A stretch of 64,000 nucleotides of DNA from JAAGZL01 sp050288625 (GCA_050288625.1 JBNKEE010000010.1:124001-188000); one strand, 5' to 3'. Positions 33,109-41,770 are shown, numbered from the stretch's first letter. A program made the numbers and translations. Notes: a model not told the origin generated them from the letters alone.

Positions 33109-33504
33109 ATGGCTTTTGATGAATGTATGGAACCGGAAATTCAAAGGGTTCTCGACACCTCTGCCATCCTGCAAATCTCAGAGTTCGAGGTCTTTAGACT
33201 CTCCTATGATCGCTGGTTTGGTACTCCTGCCGATGACGGTCTGATCGAGCCGTTTTTCTGTGATTACATGTTCCAGATGGTTGTGCCTAGCTGGGTAAAC
33301 CACTTTACTCGCAAGGTACTGGATCTCTATAAGAAGGATCAACTTGATCCAGCCAGCTTTGGCATACTACCAAAACCTTTTAGCAACAGCGCCGCCAGAA
33401 TGGGCATACAGATAGCAGTGATCATAAGCGCAATCATGTTGTGCCTTGTGCTTTTGGCAGACAATGTGACAGACTTCTACGATCTCACGGGCATCTTTCG
33501 TTAA
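33109..33504 (+). CDS. Unrecognised protein with C-terminal membrane helix
   Basis: 131 aa, not recognised. An acidic, aromatic-rich soluble part (residues 1-95: SYDRWFGTPADDGLIEPFFCDYMF, MVVPSWVNHFTRKVLDLYKK) is followed by one hydrophobic helix (about 97-118, GIQIAVIISAIMLCLVLLA) and a short tail. This tail-anchored layout suggests an inner-membrane protein with a cytoplasmic N-terminus. Codon use and base composition look like the neighbours. Ribosome site weak. Stands alone between the GAF gene and the next small gene. Confidence 0.6.
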   Translation: MAFDECMEPEIQRVLDTSAILQISEFEVFRLSYDRWFGTPADDGLIEPFFCDYMFQMVVPSWVNHFTRKVLDLYKKDQLDPASFGILPKPFSNSAARMGIQIAVIISAIMLCLVLLADNVTDFYDLTGIFR

Positions 33505-33526
33505 CCCATCTAATTAGTTTTTAGCC

Positions 33527-33557
33527 CCATACAGCTGTATGGCGCGCTTTTGCGCGC
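33527..33557. repeat. Two adjacent palindromes downstream of the 131-aa gene
   Basis: A perfect 16-bp palindrome CCATACAGCTGTATGG (33527-33542) runs directly into GCGCGC-TTTT-GCGCGC (33542-33557). The plus strand lacks a following T run; the minus strand has TTTATTT only on the other side. Either a weak transcription stop or protein-binding sites. Confidence 0.45.
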
Positions 33558-33570
33558 AAATAAATAGTTG

Positions 33571-33599
33571 CATTATTTCAATAATGTATTAACATTATT
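33571..33599. promoter_or_regulatory. Triple CATTATT/AATAATG repeat upstream of a small gene
   Basis: CATTATT (33571-33577), its complement AATAATG (33580-33586), and CATTATT again (33593-33599), 30-58 nt before the ATG at 33629. Two overlapping inverted repeats share the middle copy. This is operator-like and lies where a promoter for the 62-aa gene should be (TTGCAT at 33568-33573). Confidence 0.35.
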
Positions 33600-33628
33600 T
33601 AACACTATTTATAGCAAATAGGCGCATC

Positions 33629-33817
33629 ATGATGAAAAATAAAGGATTTTATGTAGAAAAAACGCTTCCGCTGTATGAAGTCACTGAATTGACCAAGGAT
33701 GAGGCCCTACTAGCAATCTCCGATTACAGGGGAGATGAGGTAAAATCAGGCATCCTGTCGAGCGAGATCTTAAAGAGATACTATCAGGACCGTACTATAG
33801 AACAGCGCCAACACTAA
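33629..33817 (+). CDS. Unrecognised small protein (62 aa)
   Basis: 62 aa, not recognised. Acidic, hydrophilic, with no membrane segment (FYVEKTLPLYEVTELTKDEALLAISDYRGDEVKSGILSSEIL). Two ATGs in tandem at 33629 and 33632; no strong ribosome site. Amino-acid composition is protein-like, and the frame fills the space up to the convergent oxidoreductase gene 7 nt away. Operator-like repeats upstream favour a real, regulated gene. Could be a small regulatory or adaptor protein. Confidence 0.45.
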   Translation: MMKNKGFYVEKTLPLYEVTELTKDEALLAISDYRGDEVKSGILSSEILKRYYQDRTIEQRQH

Positions 33818-33824
33818 GGTCGGC

Positions 33825-36800
33825 TCAGAGCAAAACCTTCTCGATACCACCCTTCGATAGGCTATCGACAAACTCATGGCGCCAGGATTGTCCAAGCCAC
33901 CCATTGGCTAGTTCCTCCACAACATACCTGACCTCCAGACCAGCGTCATCTGAATATCGACTCAATCCCTGCAGACAGGCCGGACACGAGGTAAGCATTT
34001 TTACACCGCCACCTGCGTTTGATTCTATTCCAGACAACCGGCTTATTCCTGCGTCCAACTCCTCCAATTTCCTATATCGCAACTGGTTTGCAATATCAGG
34101 CCTCGAAGCGCCAAGTGTGCCCGCCTCGCCACAACAGCGATCCGACAACATCACTTCGGCCGACATTAGAGCAGAAGCTACTGTAACAGGATTGTGCTGT
34201 TTCATCGGGCTATGGCAGGGATCATGATATAGGTATCTCCTATCTTCCTTTCCATCCAGGGTCACGCCTTTCTCCATCAGATACTCATGGATATCCAAAA
34301 GGCGGCAACCGGGAAAGATCTTTTCAAACTCATATTCCTGCAGTTGGTCCATACAGGTACCACAGGAAACCACCACGGTGCGAATATCCATATAATTGAG
34401 GGTGTTGGCCACACGATGAAACAAGACTCGATTCTCGGTAGTGATACGTTTCCCCTCTTCACTTAAACCCATTGCGGTCTGAGGGTAGCCGCAGCAGAGA
34501 TAGCCAGGCGGCAACACCACCTTGGTCCCCAGCTCATACATCATAGCCAAAGAGGCCAACCCAACATCGCTGAACAGGCGCTCGGAGCCACAACCGGGAA
34601 AATAAAATACAGCATCTGATTCATCAGTGATCTTGGCGTGATTACGCAGGATCGGAACCGTAACCGTATCCTCCAGACCCAGTGTTGAACGCAAGGTCTT
34701 TTCAGGCAGGCCCACCTTAATCGGTTTACGCACCAGACCCAATACCTGCCCCTTCAGGTCTGGCCTGCCGGAGGTAGCCTCAGGAATATCTCCACGTTTA
34801 CCCAACAGCCCCAGACGCTTAAACAGGTAATGTCCCATGGTTATAGCCTTAAAACCCCACTGCAACATACCCTTGCGCATGATACGAATAGCCCTGGCAT
34901 CGGTGGTATTAAGAAAGGACATAGCTGCCCAGCTACCCAGACTTCTGCGTTTCTTGCCCTGCTGTGTGAGGATCTTGCGCATGCGGATAGTAACATCACC
35001 GAAATCGATATTTACCGGGCAGGGTGGCTCACACTTATGGCACACGGTGCAATGGTCAGCCACATCGTTCATCTCATCAAAATGACGTAACGAAAGACCG
35101 CGCCTGGTTTGCTCTTCATACAGAAAGGCCTCCACCATCAGACCGGCACCCAATATCTTGTTGCGCGGCGAATAGAGAAGATTAGCCCTTGGCACATGGG
35201 TCTGACACACAGGTTTACACTTACCACAGCGTAAACAGTGACGAACATCGTCATTAAGGGCACCCAGCTCGCTTGCCTCCAGAATGATCGCCTCCTGCTG
35301 CACTAATCGAAGGGATGGGGTATAGGCAACATCAAGTCCGGAATCTGGCATCAGCTTGCCACGGTTGAATAGCCGCTTAGGGTCTACCTTCTCCTTGTAG
35401 GCGACGAAGCTTTCCAGCTTCTCTCGGTCCAGGTACTGTATCTTGGTCAGGCCTATGCCGTGCTCACCCGAGATGACGCCGTCCAGGGAACGGGCCAGTT
35501 GCATGATGCGATCCACCAGCCTCTCTGCCTCATGCAACATCGCATAGTTATGGGAGTGCACCGGAATATTGGTATGCACATTTCCGTCACCGGCGTGCAT
35601 ATGCAGGGCCACGAATAGACGCGAATCCCGGATACCCGCGTGGATCTGCTCCAGCCGATCACGCACCGCCCCCATGTCACGGCCACTGAATATATCGTTC
35701 AATCTTCCCGCCACCTCATGACGGTAGGACTGCACCAGCTCCCGACGCAACATCAGGTCCAGCAAAGTCTCGTCCTGATCGTAGTTTTCTACATCATCCT
35801 CCAGCAACGTCTGCCTGTCCGCCGCCTTGGCATCCAGGTTGTCTAGAATCTGTTGCCAACGTCCCTTGGTATCTTGCAGCGCCAGGATCGCTGCCTCCTG
35901 CTTTGACTGCAGGATAGCATCGCTCTCATCTGACTTTTCATACTCTTCACCCAGGCGCGCCTCCGGCATATCGCCCTGCAGATACTCCAGCACAGCACCC
36001 ATTATGGCCAGCTTGTTCTTTATGGACTGTTCGATGTTGATGCGTTCGATGCCGCGGTTATATTCGGGCAGACGCTCCAGCGGAATCACCACGTCTTCGT
36101 TGATCTTGAAGGCGTTGGTGTGGGCGGAGATGGCCGCAGTCCGGGCCCTATCCAGCCAGAACCTGCGTCGCGCCTCCGGGCTGACGGCGATAAAACCCTC
36201 ACCGTCTCGTTCATTGACTAGACTTACCACCTCAAAAGCCGCGCCAGCCACCAGATCCTTATCATCTGACACCAGATCCGCTATCAGCACCATCTTGGGG
36301 TGCACATGGCGCGAGGCCTTGGTGGAGTATTTCACAGCCTTTATATATCGTTCATCCAGGTGCTCCAGGCCTGCCATCTGCACCCCGGTGCTGTTCTCGA
36401 TCAGATCCTTGATCTCCACGATGGCTGAGACTGCCGCTGTAAGATCCACCCCGAAGAATTCCATGCATACGGTACGTACATGCTCCGGCATCCGATGTAA
36501 GATAAAACGAGCCGATGTGATCAGACCGTCGCACCCCTCCTTCTGCACCCCGGGCAGACCGGAGAGAAATTTGTCGGTGACATCCTTGCCCAGTCCATTC
36601 TTACGGAAGACACTCCCAGGCATCTCCAGCAATTCCGGATCACTAAGCGGCGTCACACCATCCCGCTTGAATCTGGATACGCGAAAGCTTACCAGATCCT
36701 GGTCATGTATCTTGCCCAGGTTGTGGTTCAGTCGCTCCACATCCAGCCAGTTACCGTCCGGCATCACCATACGCCAGGAGACCAGATTATCCAGGGTGGT

Positions 36801-37691
36801 CCCCCAGAGCACAGCCTTCTTGCCTCCAGCATTCATGGCGATATTGCCACCGATGGTGGATGCATTTTGCGATGTAGGATCTACCGCGAAGGCAAGGCCA
36901 TTAGCCTCTGCCAGATCAGATATACGCTTGGTGACCACACCGCTACCAGCCCGGACTGTAGCAACCTTTTCTTCCACACCTGGCAGCTCAAGATATTCCA
37001 CCTCACCAAGCTGTTCCAGCTTCTCGGTGTTAATCACAGCGCAGTTCGGATCCAGGGGCACCGCGCTACCGGTATATCCAGTGCCGCCTCCGCGCGGAAT
37101 GATGGTCAGACCGCAGTCGATACAGGAACGAACAATGTTCGCCACATCTTCTTCTCGATCTGGAGTTATAACCACGAATGGGACCTCAACACGCCAGTCA
37201 GTAGCGTCTGTGGAGTGGGAGACCCTAGCTAGACCACCAAAATCAATATTGTCTCTGCGTGTCACCCGGGACAGTACATTGGTTACCGATTGGCGCAGGC
37301 GGGCGTTTCTCTCAAAACATGCGGCGAAACGGTCAACCGCCTCACGCGAGGCGGCCAGCAGCTGCAGCGCCTTGGGATTATCATTTGCGCGCAGTTCAAA
37401 TTGGTCCAATCGATGCCGCAGCGCCCCGATCAGGGCATCGCGCCTATCCTGGTCAGCCTGTATATCGTCCTGCAAATAGGGGTTCCTGGCCACTACCCAC
37501 ATATCACCCAGCACTTCAAACAGCATGCGAGCCGAACGACCTGTACGGCGACTGCCTCGCAACTCCTCAATCAGATCCCACATCTCCTTCCCTAGGAAAC
37601 GGATGACTATCTCCCGATCGGAAAACGAGGTGTAGTTGTATGGAATCTCGCGGATACGGCTGCTTTTTTGGATGTCCATCTTAGTCTGCAT
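33825..37691 (-). CDS. Giant FAD/iron-sulfur oxidoreductase (DUF3683, D-lactate dehydrogenase-like)
   Basis: 1288 aa. Order of domains: N-terminal DUF3683 region (about 1-165), FAD-binding type 4 with VVITPDREEDVANIVRSC and IPRGGGTGYTGSAVPLDPNCAVI, FAD-oxidase C-terminal part with HMHAGDGNVHTNIPVH and GVISGEHGIGLTK, two [4Fe-4S] motifs CLRCGKCKPVCQTHVP and CTVCHKCEPPCPVNI, then two CCG cysteine-rich domains (YFPGCGSERLF, LCCGYPQTAMG, SCGTCMDQL, DRCCGEAGTLG, TSCPACLQGL). A single-chain fusion of GlpC/LldE-like and Dld-like parts that should oxidise a 2-hydroxyacid and pass electrons to quinone or another carrier. Divergent from a D-2-hydroxyacid dehydrogenase gene. Confidence 0.88.
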   Translation of the reverse strand: MQTKMDIQKSSRIREIPYNYTSFSDREIVIRFLGKEMWDLIEELRGSRRTGRSARMLFEVLGDMWVVARNPYLQDDIQADQDRRDALIGALRHRLDQFELRANDNPKALQLLAASREAVDRFAACFERNARLRQSVTNVLSRVTRRDNIDFGGLARVSHSTDATDWRVEVPFVVITPDREEDVANIVRSCIDCGLTIIPRGGGTGYTGSAVPLDPNCAVINTEKLEQLGEVEYLELPGVEEKVATVRAGSGVVTKRISDLAEANGLAFAVDPTSQNASTIGGNIAMNAGGKKAVLWGTTLDNLVSWRMVMPDGNWLDVERLNHNLGKIHDQDLVSFRVSRFKRDGVTPLSDPELLEMPGSVFRKNGLGKDVTDKFLSGLPGVQKEGCDGLITSARFILHRMPEHVRTVCMEFFGVDLTAAVSAIVEIKDLIENSTGVQMAGLEHLDERYIKAVKYSTKASRHVHPKMVLIADLVSDDKDLVAGAAFEVVSLVNERDGEGFIAVSPEARRRFWLDRARTAAISAHTNAFKINEDVVIPLERLPEYNRGIERINIEQSIKNKLAIMGAVLEYLQGDMPEARLGEEYEKSDESDAILQSKQEAAILALQDTKGRWQQILDNLDAKAADRQTLLEDDVENYDQDETLLDLMLRRELVQSYRHEVAGRLNDIFSGRDMGAVRDRLEQIHAGIRDSRLFVALHMHAGDGNVHTNIPVHSHNYAMLHEAERLVDRIMQLARSLDGVISGEHGIGLTKIQYLDREKLESFVAYKEKVDPKRLFNRGKLMPDSGLDVAYTPSLRLVQQEAIILEASELGALNDDVRHCLRCGKCKPVCQTHVPRANLLYSPRNKILGAGLMVEAFLYEEQTRRGLSLRHFDEMNDVADHCTVCHKCEPPCPVNIDFGDVTIRMRKILTQQGKKRRSLGSWAAMSFLNTTDARAIRIMRKGMLQWGFKAITMGHYLFKRLGLLGKRGDIPEATSGRPDLKGQVLGLVRKPIKVGLPEKTLRSTLGLEDTVTVPILRNHAKITDESDAVFYFPGCGSERLFSDVGLASLAMMYELGTKVVLPPGYLCCGYPQTAMGLSEEGKRITTENRVLFHRVANTLNYMDIRTVVVSCGTCMDQLQEYEFEKIFPGCRLLDIHEYLMEKGVTLDGKEDRRYLYHDPCHSPMKQHNPVTVASALMSAEVMLSDRCCGEAGTLGASRPDIANQLRYRKLEELDAGISRLSGIESNAGGGVKMLTSCPACLQGLSRYSDDAGLEVRYVVEELANGWLGQSWRHEFVDSLSKGGIEKVLL

Positions 37692-37780
37692 ATCAGTGCC
37701 GATAAAAAAGACCCTAAAGGATACAGCAGTCGCGGCCTATGCGGGAGGGTAAAATTAAGATATTTAAGTCTACACCCGCT

Positions 37781-37807
37781 TTGAGGAACCGTCTGAACGT
37801 ATATAAT
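37781..37807 (+). promoter_or_regulatory. Candidate promoter of the D-2-hydroxyacid dehydrogenase gene
   Basis: Perfect TATAAT at 37802-37807, 36 nt before the ATG at 37844, with TTGAGG 15 nt upstream (37781-37786) as a weak, closely spaced -35. Lies in the 152-nt gap shared with the divergent oxidoreductase gene. Confidence 0.5.
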
Positions 37808-37843
37808 CGTGCGCATTAAACCCTTTCTAGCAGGATTCCACCC

Positions 37844-38806
37844 ATGTCACACAAAAAAGCGATATTTCTCGATCTGGCCACAGTGAGTATTGATGACATC
37901 GATTTGTCCATACTGGAACATGCTGCTACAGATTGGACCTTCTGGCCAACCACCAAGCATCACGAAAGAACGGATCGCATAAAAGAGGCCGAGATTATTG
38001 TTAGCAATAAGGTGATTCTTGATCGCTCAACAATGCAGTCCTGTGACAATCTAAAATTAATCTGTATCGCTGCGACTGGCACCAATAATGTTGATCTGGA
38101 TGCCGCAAAAGAGTTAGGAATAAACGTTTGTAACGTGTCCGGATACTCGACCCCTTCGGTAGTACAGCAAGTATTTTCAATGATATTGGGCCTAACAACA
38201 CGTCAAGCCGAATACACACAAGCTGTTGCAGCCGGACGTTGGCAACAAAGCGATCAATTCTGCCTGCTGGATTTTCCCTTTCGCGAACTGAGTGGAAAAC
38301 GCATGGGAATAGTCGGTTATGGAGAACTGGGAAGGGCTGTGGCAAAGATTGCCACAGCCTTTGGCATTGAGGTTATATTGTGTAATCGCCCAGGTAGCAA
38401 GCCAACACCAGGACGGATGCCTCTACAAGAAATGCTGCCTCAGGTGGACATCCTATCCCTGCACTGTCCTCTAACCGAGCAGACCAGGGGGCTGATCGGT
38501 GAAAAGGAACTCGAAATGATGAGGGACGACGCATTACTCATTAACTGTGCACGCGGCGGCATAGTGGATGATGCCGCCCTAGCCCGAGCACTTACCACCG
38601 GACTGATTGGTGGCGCCGGGGTGGATGTACTAGCCCAGGAACCGCCTGCGGATGGCAGCCCTTTACTTGCGCCGGGAATACCCAACCTAATCCTGACCCC
38701 ACACATAGCATGGGCTAGTAGAGAATCGCGTCAACGACTGGTCAACGAGGTAGCCGCGAACATTGAGGCATATCTGGCCGGAGATAAAAGAAATTTTGTG
38801 GTTTGA
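37844..38806 (+). CDS. D-2-hydroxyacid dehydrogenase (glycerate dehydrogenase-like)
   Basis: 320 aa. NAD(P)-dependent reduction of a 2-oxoacid, hydroxypyruvate being the most likely by overall similarity to HprA. Substrate-domain motif ICIAATGTNNVDLDAAKELGINVCNVSGYST, Rossmann GKRMGIVGYGELGRAVAKIA (about 149-168), and the catalytic residues Arg in INCARGGIVDD, Glu in VDVLAQEPP and His in LTPHIAWASRES. All three are intact. Could equally act on glyoxylate or another 2-ketoacid; the neighbouring oxidoreductase suggests linked 2-hydroxyacid metabolism. Confidence 0.87.
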   Translation: MSHKKAIFLDLATVSIDDIDLSILEHAATDWTFWPTTKHHERTDRIKEAEIIVSNKVILDRSTMQSCDNLKLICIAATGTNNVDLDAAKELGINVCNVSGYSTPSVVQQVFSMILGLTTRQAEYTQAVAAGRWQQSDQFCLLDFPFRELSGKRMGIVGYGELGRAVAKIATAFGIEVILCNRPGSKPTPGRMPLQEMLPQVDILSLHCPLTEQTRGLIGEKELEMMRDDALLINCARGGIVDDAALARALTTGLIGGAGVDVLAQEPPADGSPLLAPGIPNLILTPHIAWASRESRQRLVNEVAANIEAYLAGDKRNFVV

Positions 38807-38844
38807 AATTAATCGACAACAAACACTTAGGGGAGAAAGTACAC

Positions 38845-38868
38845 TTCCGATCCATCAGGAGATCGGAA
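38845..38868 (+). terminator. Hairpin after the dehydrogenase gene
   Basis: Perfect 8-bp stem TTCCGATC / GATCGGAA with loop CATCAGGA, 39 nt past the stop codon at 38806. No T run follows (AATAAAATT). A second imperfect hairpin, AAGCC / GGCTT enclosing GCCC/GGGC (about 38883-38910), may stop the convergent PilZ transcript. Confidence 0.4.
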
Positions 38869-38926
38869 TAAAATTCTGTTTCAAGCCGATACGCCCAGGG
38901 GCGGCTTTATCAATCAGATCTTTTGA

Positions 38927-39244
38927 TTAATCCAGAATCTCAATCATTGAACAAGCCGCTGCATATGTATCCTTTTCATTCTCAAGAGGATCACAGCGCA
39001 CAACTTCAACTCTGGCGTTCAACGGCGGGGTAATATCCTTACCCGGCTTCAACGTGATTGAGATCTGACTTCCTGGTTTGACCTTTTGCTTAATCCAGAG
39101 AAGTAGCCCGCCACTACTTAGGTCCTTTACAATGGCCTTGCTCTTCTTACCCGAACCATTGACTTTGTACTCCGCACTGCAATCCATGGCCATGCGATAA
39201 AAGTCACGTTTTTCCTTGTATTCCATCATTGTCGATTGCTCCAA
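38927..39244 (-). CDS. Single-domain PilZ protein (c-di-GMP receptor type)
   Basis: 105 aa, a stand-alone PilZ domain. The c-di-GMP motifs are both present: the R-x3-R type box in KRDFYRMAMD (residues about 12-21) and D-x-S-x-x-G in VKDLSSGGLLL (about 39-49). Binds c-di-GMP and acts on a partner to control motility, biofilm or polysaccharide export. No diguanylate cyclase lies in the window. Monocistronic. Confidence 0.87.
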   Translation of the reverse strand: MEQSTMMEYKEKRDFYRMAMDCSAEYKVNGSGKKSKAIVKDLSSGGLLLWIKQKVKPGSQISITLKPGKDITPPLNARVEVVRCDPLENEKDTYAAACSMIEILD

Positions 39245-39291
39245 ATTGATAAAAGAAGCTATCTTGGCCCTGCATCAGCATTGAATGCGCG

Positions 39292-39339
39292 ACCTAACGC
39301 GTATGCTAATAAACGTAATTCAGAATCAACGCGTTAGGT
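39292..39339. repeat. 11-bp perfect inverted repeat, attC-like end boxes
   Basis: ACCTAACGCGT (39292-39302) and ACGCGTTAGGT (39329-39339) are perfect inverted copies separated by 26 nt, in the 205-nt gap between the PilZ and PPK2 genes. The ends fit RYYYAAC and GTTRRRY, the outer boxes of integron attC sites, but the element is short (48 nt) and no integrase is nearby. May instead be an operator pair or a stem. Confidence 0.5.
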
Positions 39340-39449
39340 ACATTATATCCATGGAAATTATTAATACACGCCAAGCAGGAAAAAACCCAGGAAGAAGATT
39401 CTTTAATAGGGACTGGGACGGATCGAAAGCCATCTCCTATACCAGGTCT

Positions 39450-40451
39450 CTATATCTTGAACTTGCCGCTCTTCAAGCGCTCCGCCTCCATCATCTCAAG
39501 TTCCCTAGAACCGGAGACTACAATCTCAGGGTCTGGCACAAAATCCAGATCCGGGTCTAGTCTGTCGTAGGGCACGGAATTGAGGATAATCTTCATCACG
39601 TTCAGACGCGCTAGATGTTTATTGTTGGAACGAATGATAGTCCAAGGTGCGTGGGTGGTATTGGTCTGGCGCAGCATCTCATATTTCACGTTGGTGAAAT
39701 CATCCCAACGCTCCTGTGCCTGCACATCCACCTCGCTCAATTTCCACTGACGCAGAGGATCGGTCTTGCGCCGTTCGAATCGACGTTCCTGCTCCTCTTT
39801 AGTCACACTAAAGTATAGCTTTATCAGGATAGTACCCTGGCGTACAAGATCCTTCTCAAAACCGGATACACCACGCATGAAGTCTTTGTATTCACGATCG
39901 GTGCAAAAACCGAACACTGGCTCCACCATAGCCCGGTTGTACCAGCTACGATCAAACAGAACTACCTCTCCACCACGTGGAAATTGCTTAACATATTTCT
40001 GAAAAAACCATTGGGTCTTTTCCTGATCGCTGGGTTTACCCAGAGCCACTACCCTATAGTGTTTTTCGTTCATATAGCGGGTGACACGGCGAATGGTTCC
40101 GCCCTTACCGGCTGCGTCCCGCCCTTCAAACAGGATAATCATGCGCATGCCACTTGTCTCCATATACTGCTGCATGCGAATAAGCTCTGCCTGGTACGGC
40201 TTAAGCGCCTGCTCACGACGATAACGTCGCACCGCTTTTCTGGAGTCACTTTTTAGCTTTTTATTGGCCGCATCTAATTTTCTGCATTTTTTCTGCAGTT
40301 CTCTAAGATCTTCTGACATGCCATCTTTGTCTATGGCATTCTCCTCTACTGCCCCAAGCGGCTCATCTTGCGACTCTTTCTCAGACTCCTCAGCTTGGAC
40401 TGTGGCCTTAGGCATGTCTTCTTGAGAATCAACCTTAGTCTCATCTGTCAT
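39450..40451 (-). CDS. ppk2: Polyphosphate kinase 2 (PPK2 family)
   Basis: 333 aa. Transfers phosphate between polyphosphate and nucleotides. P-loop FEGRDAAGKGGTIRRVTRYMN (about 108-128), the lid/Walker B region VVLFDRSWYNRAMVEPVFGFCTD, and WKLSEVDVQAQERWDDF with TTHAPWTIIRSNNKHLARLNVMK, typical of single-domain class I PPK2. An extra N-terminal stretch of about 50 residues is acidic and probably disordered, followed by a Lys-rich helix. In vivo direction is unknown; class I members mostly phosphorylate ADP or GDP. Confidence 0.92.
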   Translation of the reverse strand: MTDETKVDSQEDMPKATVQAEESEKESQDEPLGAVEENAIDKDGMSEDLRELQKKCRKLDAANKKLKSDSRKAVRRYRREQALKPYQAELIRMQQYMETSGMRMIILFEGRDAAGKGGTIRRVTRYMNEKHYRVVALGKPSDQEKTQWFFQKYVKQFPRGGEVVLFDRSWYNRAMVEPVFGFCTDREYKDFMRGVSGFEKDLVRQGTILIKLYFSVTKEEQERRFERRKTDPLRQWKLSEVDVQAQERWDDFTNVKYEMLRQTNTTHAPWTIIRSNNKHLARLNVMKIILNSVPYDRLDPDLDFVPDPEIVVSGSRELEMMEAERLKSGKFKI

Positions 40452-40610
40452 CTTTTCTGTTCCTATAACTATGACTCACACCTGGCATACTATGCCACGA
40501 TTTTGCTTAATGCATACCCTTTTATCTGTCAGGCGCCATCATTGCCCTTTCCACTTGAGTGTATAAGAATAGCCGAACTCGTAATTATTGATACCTACTC
40601 TTTTTCCAAT

Positions 40611-41324
40611 ATGAAGATTAGAAGTTCAGACCCATATCCCAAGGCCACAGAGCTTGAGGTTATCGAACAAACCTTGCCATTATCGGATGCGCAAATCCTT
40701 GAACTTGGATGCGGTCGCGCCTGGATGACTCGTATACTGGCAGAGACATTCTCTCCAAAGCAGATCATCGCAACCGAAGTTGACCGGGTTCAGCACGAAA
40801 AGAATCTGCTTATTGACGACCTACCGCAGGTAAAATTCATTTATGCCAGTGCCGCCGACATCGACCTGCCGAACGCCTGTGTGGACATCGTCATTATGCT
40901 TAAATCACTGCATCACGTACCGGTAGACCATATGGATCAAGCCATGAACGAGATTTCCAGAGTATTAAAGCCTGGCGGCCTGGCTTATATCTCTGAACCG
41001 GTATACGAAGGCGACCTGAACGACATTCTATGCATGTTCAACGACGAGAAAGAGGTACGAGAGGCCGCCTTTGCGGCGGTAGTCCGCGCAGTTAACAAAG
41101 GAGTACTCGATCTGGAACGGCAGATATTCTTCAACTCTCCCGGGCACTACCGAGATTTCACGCATTTCGAGCAACGCATGCTAAACGTCACTCATACCGA
41201 CCACCAGATAGATGCTGAGCTTTACCAGAAGATCAAACATGCATTTATACAGCACATGACCGATGACGGCGCCCACTTTCTTAAGCCTTCCAGGGTTGAC
41301 CTATTGCGTCGCCCAGCAGCCTAA
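40611..41324 (+). CDS. Class I SAM-dependent methyltransferase (UbiE-like fold)
   Basis: 237 aa. Motif I ILELGCGRAWMTRILAETF (residues about 28-46), motif II with IATEVD, and later VDIVIMLKSLHHVPVDHMDQAMNEISRVLKPGGLAYISEP (about 98-137), the usual Methyltransf_11 order. The C-terminal half is charged and helical. The ATG at 40611 is picked because homology starts soon after; the frame is open far upstream. Substrate unknown. No operon partner: PPK2 is divergent and feoA starts 112 nt downstream. Confidence 0.8.
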   Translation: MKIRSSDPYPKATELEVIEQTLPLSDAQILELGCGRAWMTRILAETFSPKQIIATEVDRVQHEKNLLIDDLPQVKFIYASAADIDLPNACVDIVIMLKSLHHVPVDHMDQAMNEISRVLKPGGLAYISEPVYEGDLNDILCMFNDEKEVREAAFAAVVRAVNKGVLDLERQIFFNSPGHYRDFTHFEQRMLNVTHTDHQIDAELYQKIKHAFIQHMTDDGAHFLKPSRVDLLRRPAA

Positions 41325-41405
41325 TCCGCCAAATTTCAAAGGCTTATTTGTTTTTTGCACCAAAAATGATTTGCTAAAGCCGTATCTATTTGCTACCGTT
41401 GCAAA

Positions 41406-41420
41406 TGTGAATCATTCTTA
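41406..41420. promoter_or_regulatory. Possible Fur box upstream of feoA
   Basis: TGTGAATCATTCTTA matches 10 of the 14 defined positions of the 7-1-7 Fur consensus TGATAATnATTATCA. It lies 16 nt before the feoA ATG, overlapping the region where the -10 of a weak promoter (TTGCTA at 41390-41395) would fall. Iron repression of feoABC by Fur is well established in other gammaproteobacteria; here it is inferred. Confidence 0.45.
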
Positions 41421-41436
41421 ATTAGCGCTACCGCAG

Positions 41437-41697
41437 ATGTCAGAAGATCAAGACGTACCCGTATCAGTAATCAGCCACCTCAGCCAACTGGCTGTAGGAA
41501 GCAGGGCCAAGATAACCAAAATCACGGCAAATCGATTCATTGTCAGACGACTGCTTGGACTTGGCCTGCGCGTCGGGTCCGAGATCTCCGTACTACACCA
41601 TCGTGGTAAGGGGGTGGTTGTGGCCTCCGGGGGTAATCGTATCGCTCTAGGAGACGGGGTAACAGATAAGCTGCAGATAGAGCTAATAGACGTTTAG
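41437..41697 (+). CDS. feoA: Ferrous iron transport protein A
   Basis: 86 aa, SH3-like fold. LAVGSRAKITKI, RRLLGLGLRVGSEISVLHHRGKGVVVASGGNRIALGDGVTDKLQIEL matches the FeoA core. Small cytoplasmic partner of the FeoB Fe(II) permease. First gene of feoABC, with a possible Fur site directly upstream. The N-terminal dozen residues are an extension relative to typical 75-aa FeoA. Confidence 0.93.
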   Translation: MSEDQDVPVSVISHLSQLAVGSRAKITKITANRFIVRRLLGLGLRVGSEISVLHHRGKGVVVASGGNRIALGDGVTDKLQIELIDV

Positions 41698-41770
41698 AAA
41701 CATTGACTCACACTACCTGGAAACCCATTCGCAATCACTGCCGATTCCATTCCGGCATGGAGAAACTCAG

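Noticed and set aside
35827..37479. 550-codon open frame on the plus strand inside the giant oxidoreductase gene
   Set aside because: Antisense to conserved FAD-binding motifs, Ser/Arg-rich translation with no family features.
41075..41082. GGCGGTAG, resembling the start of an ops element
   Set aside because: Only eight bases match (next bases TCCG, not CGTG) and it lies inside a methyltransferase coding sequence (Ala-Ala-Val-Val), so chance is enough.
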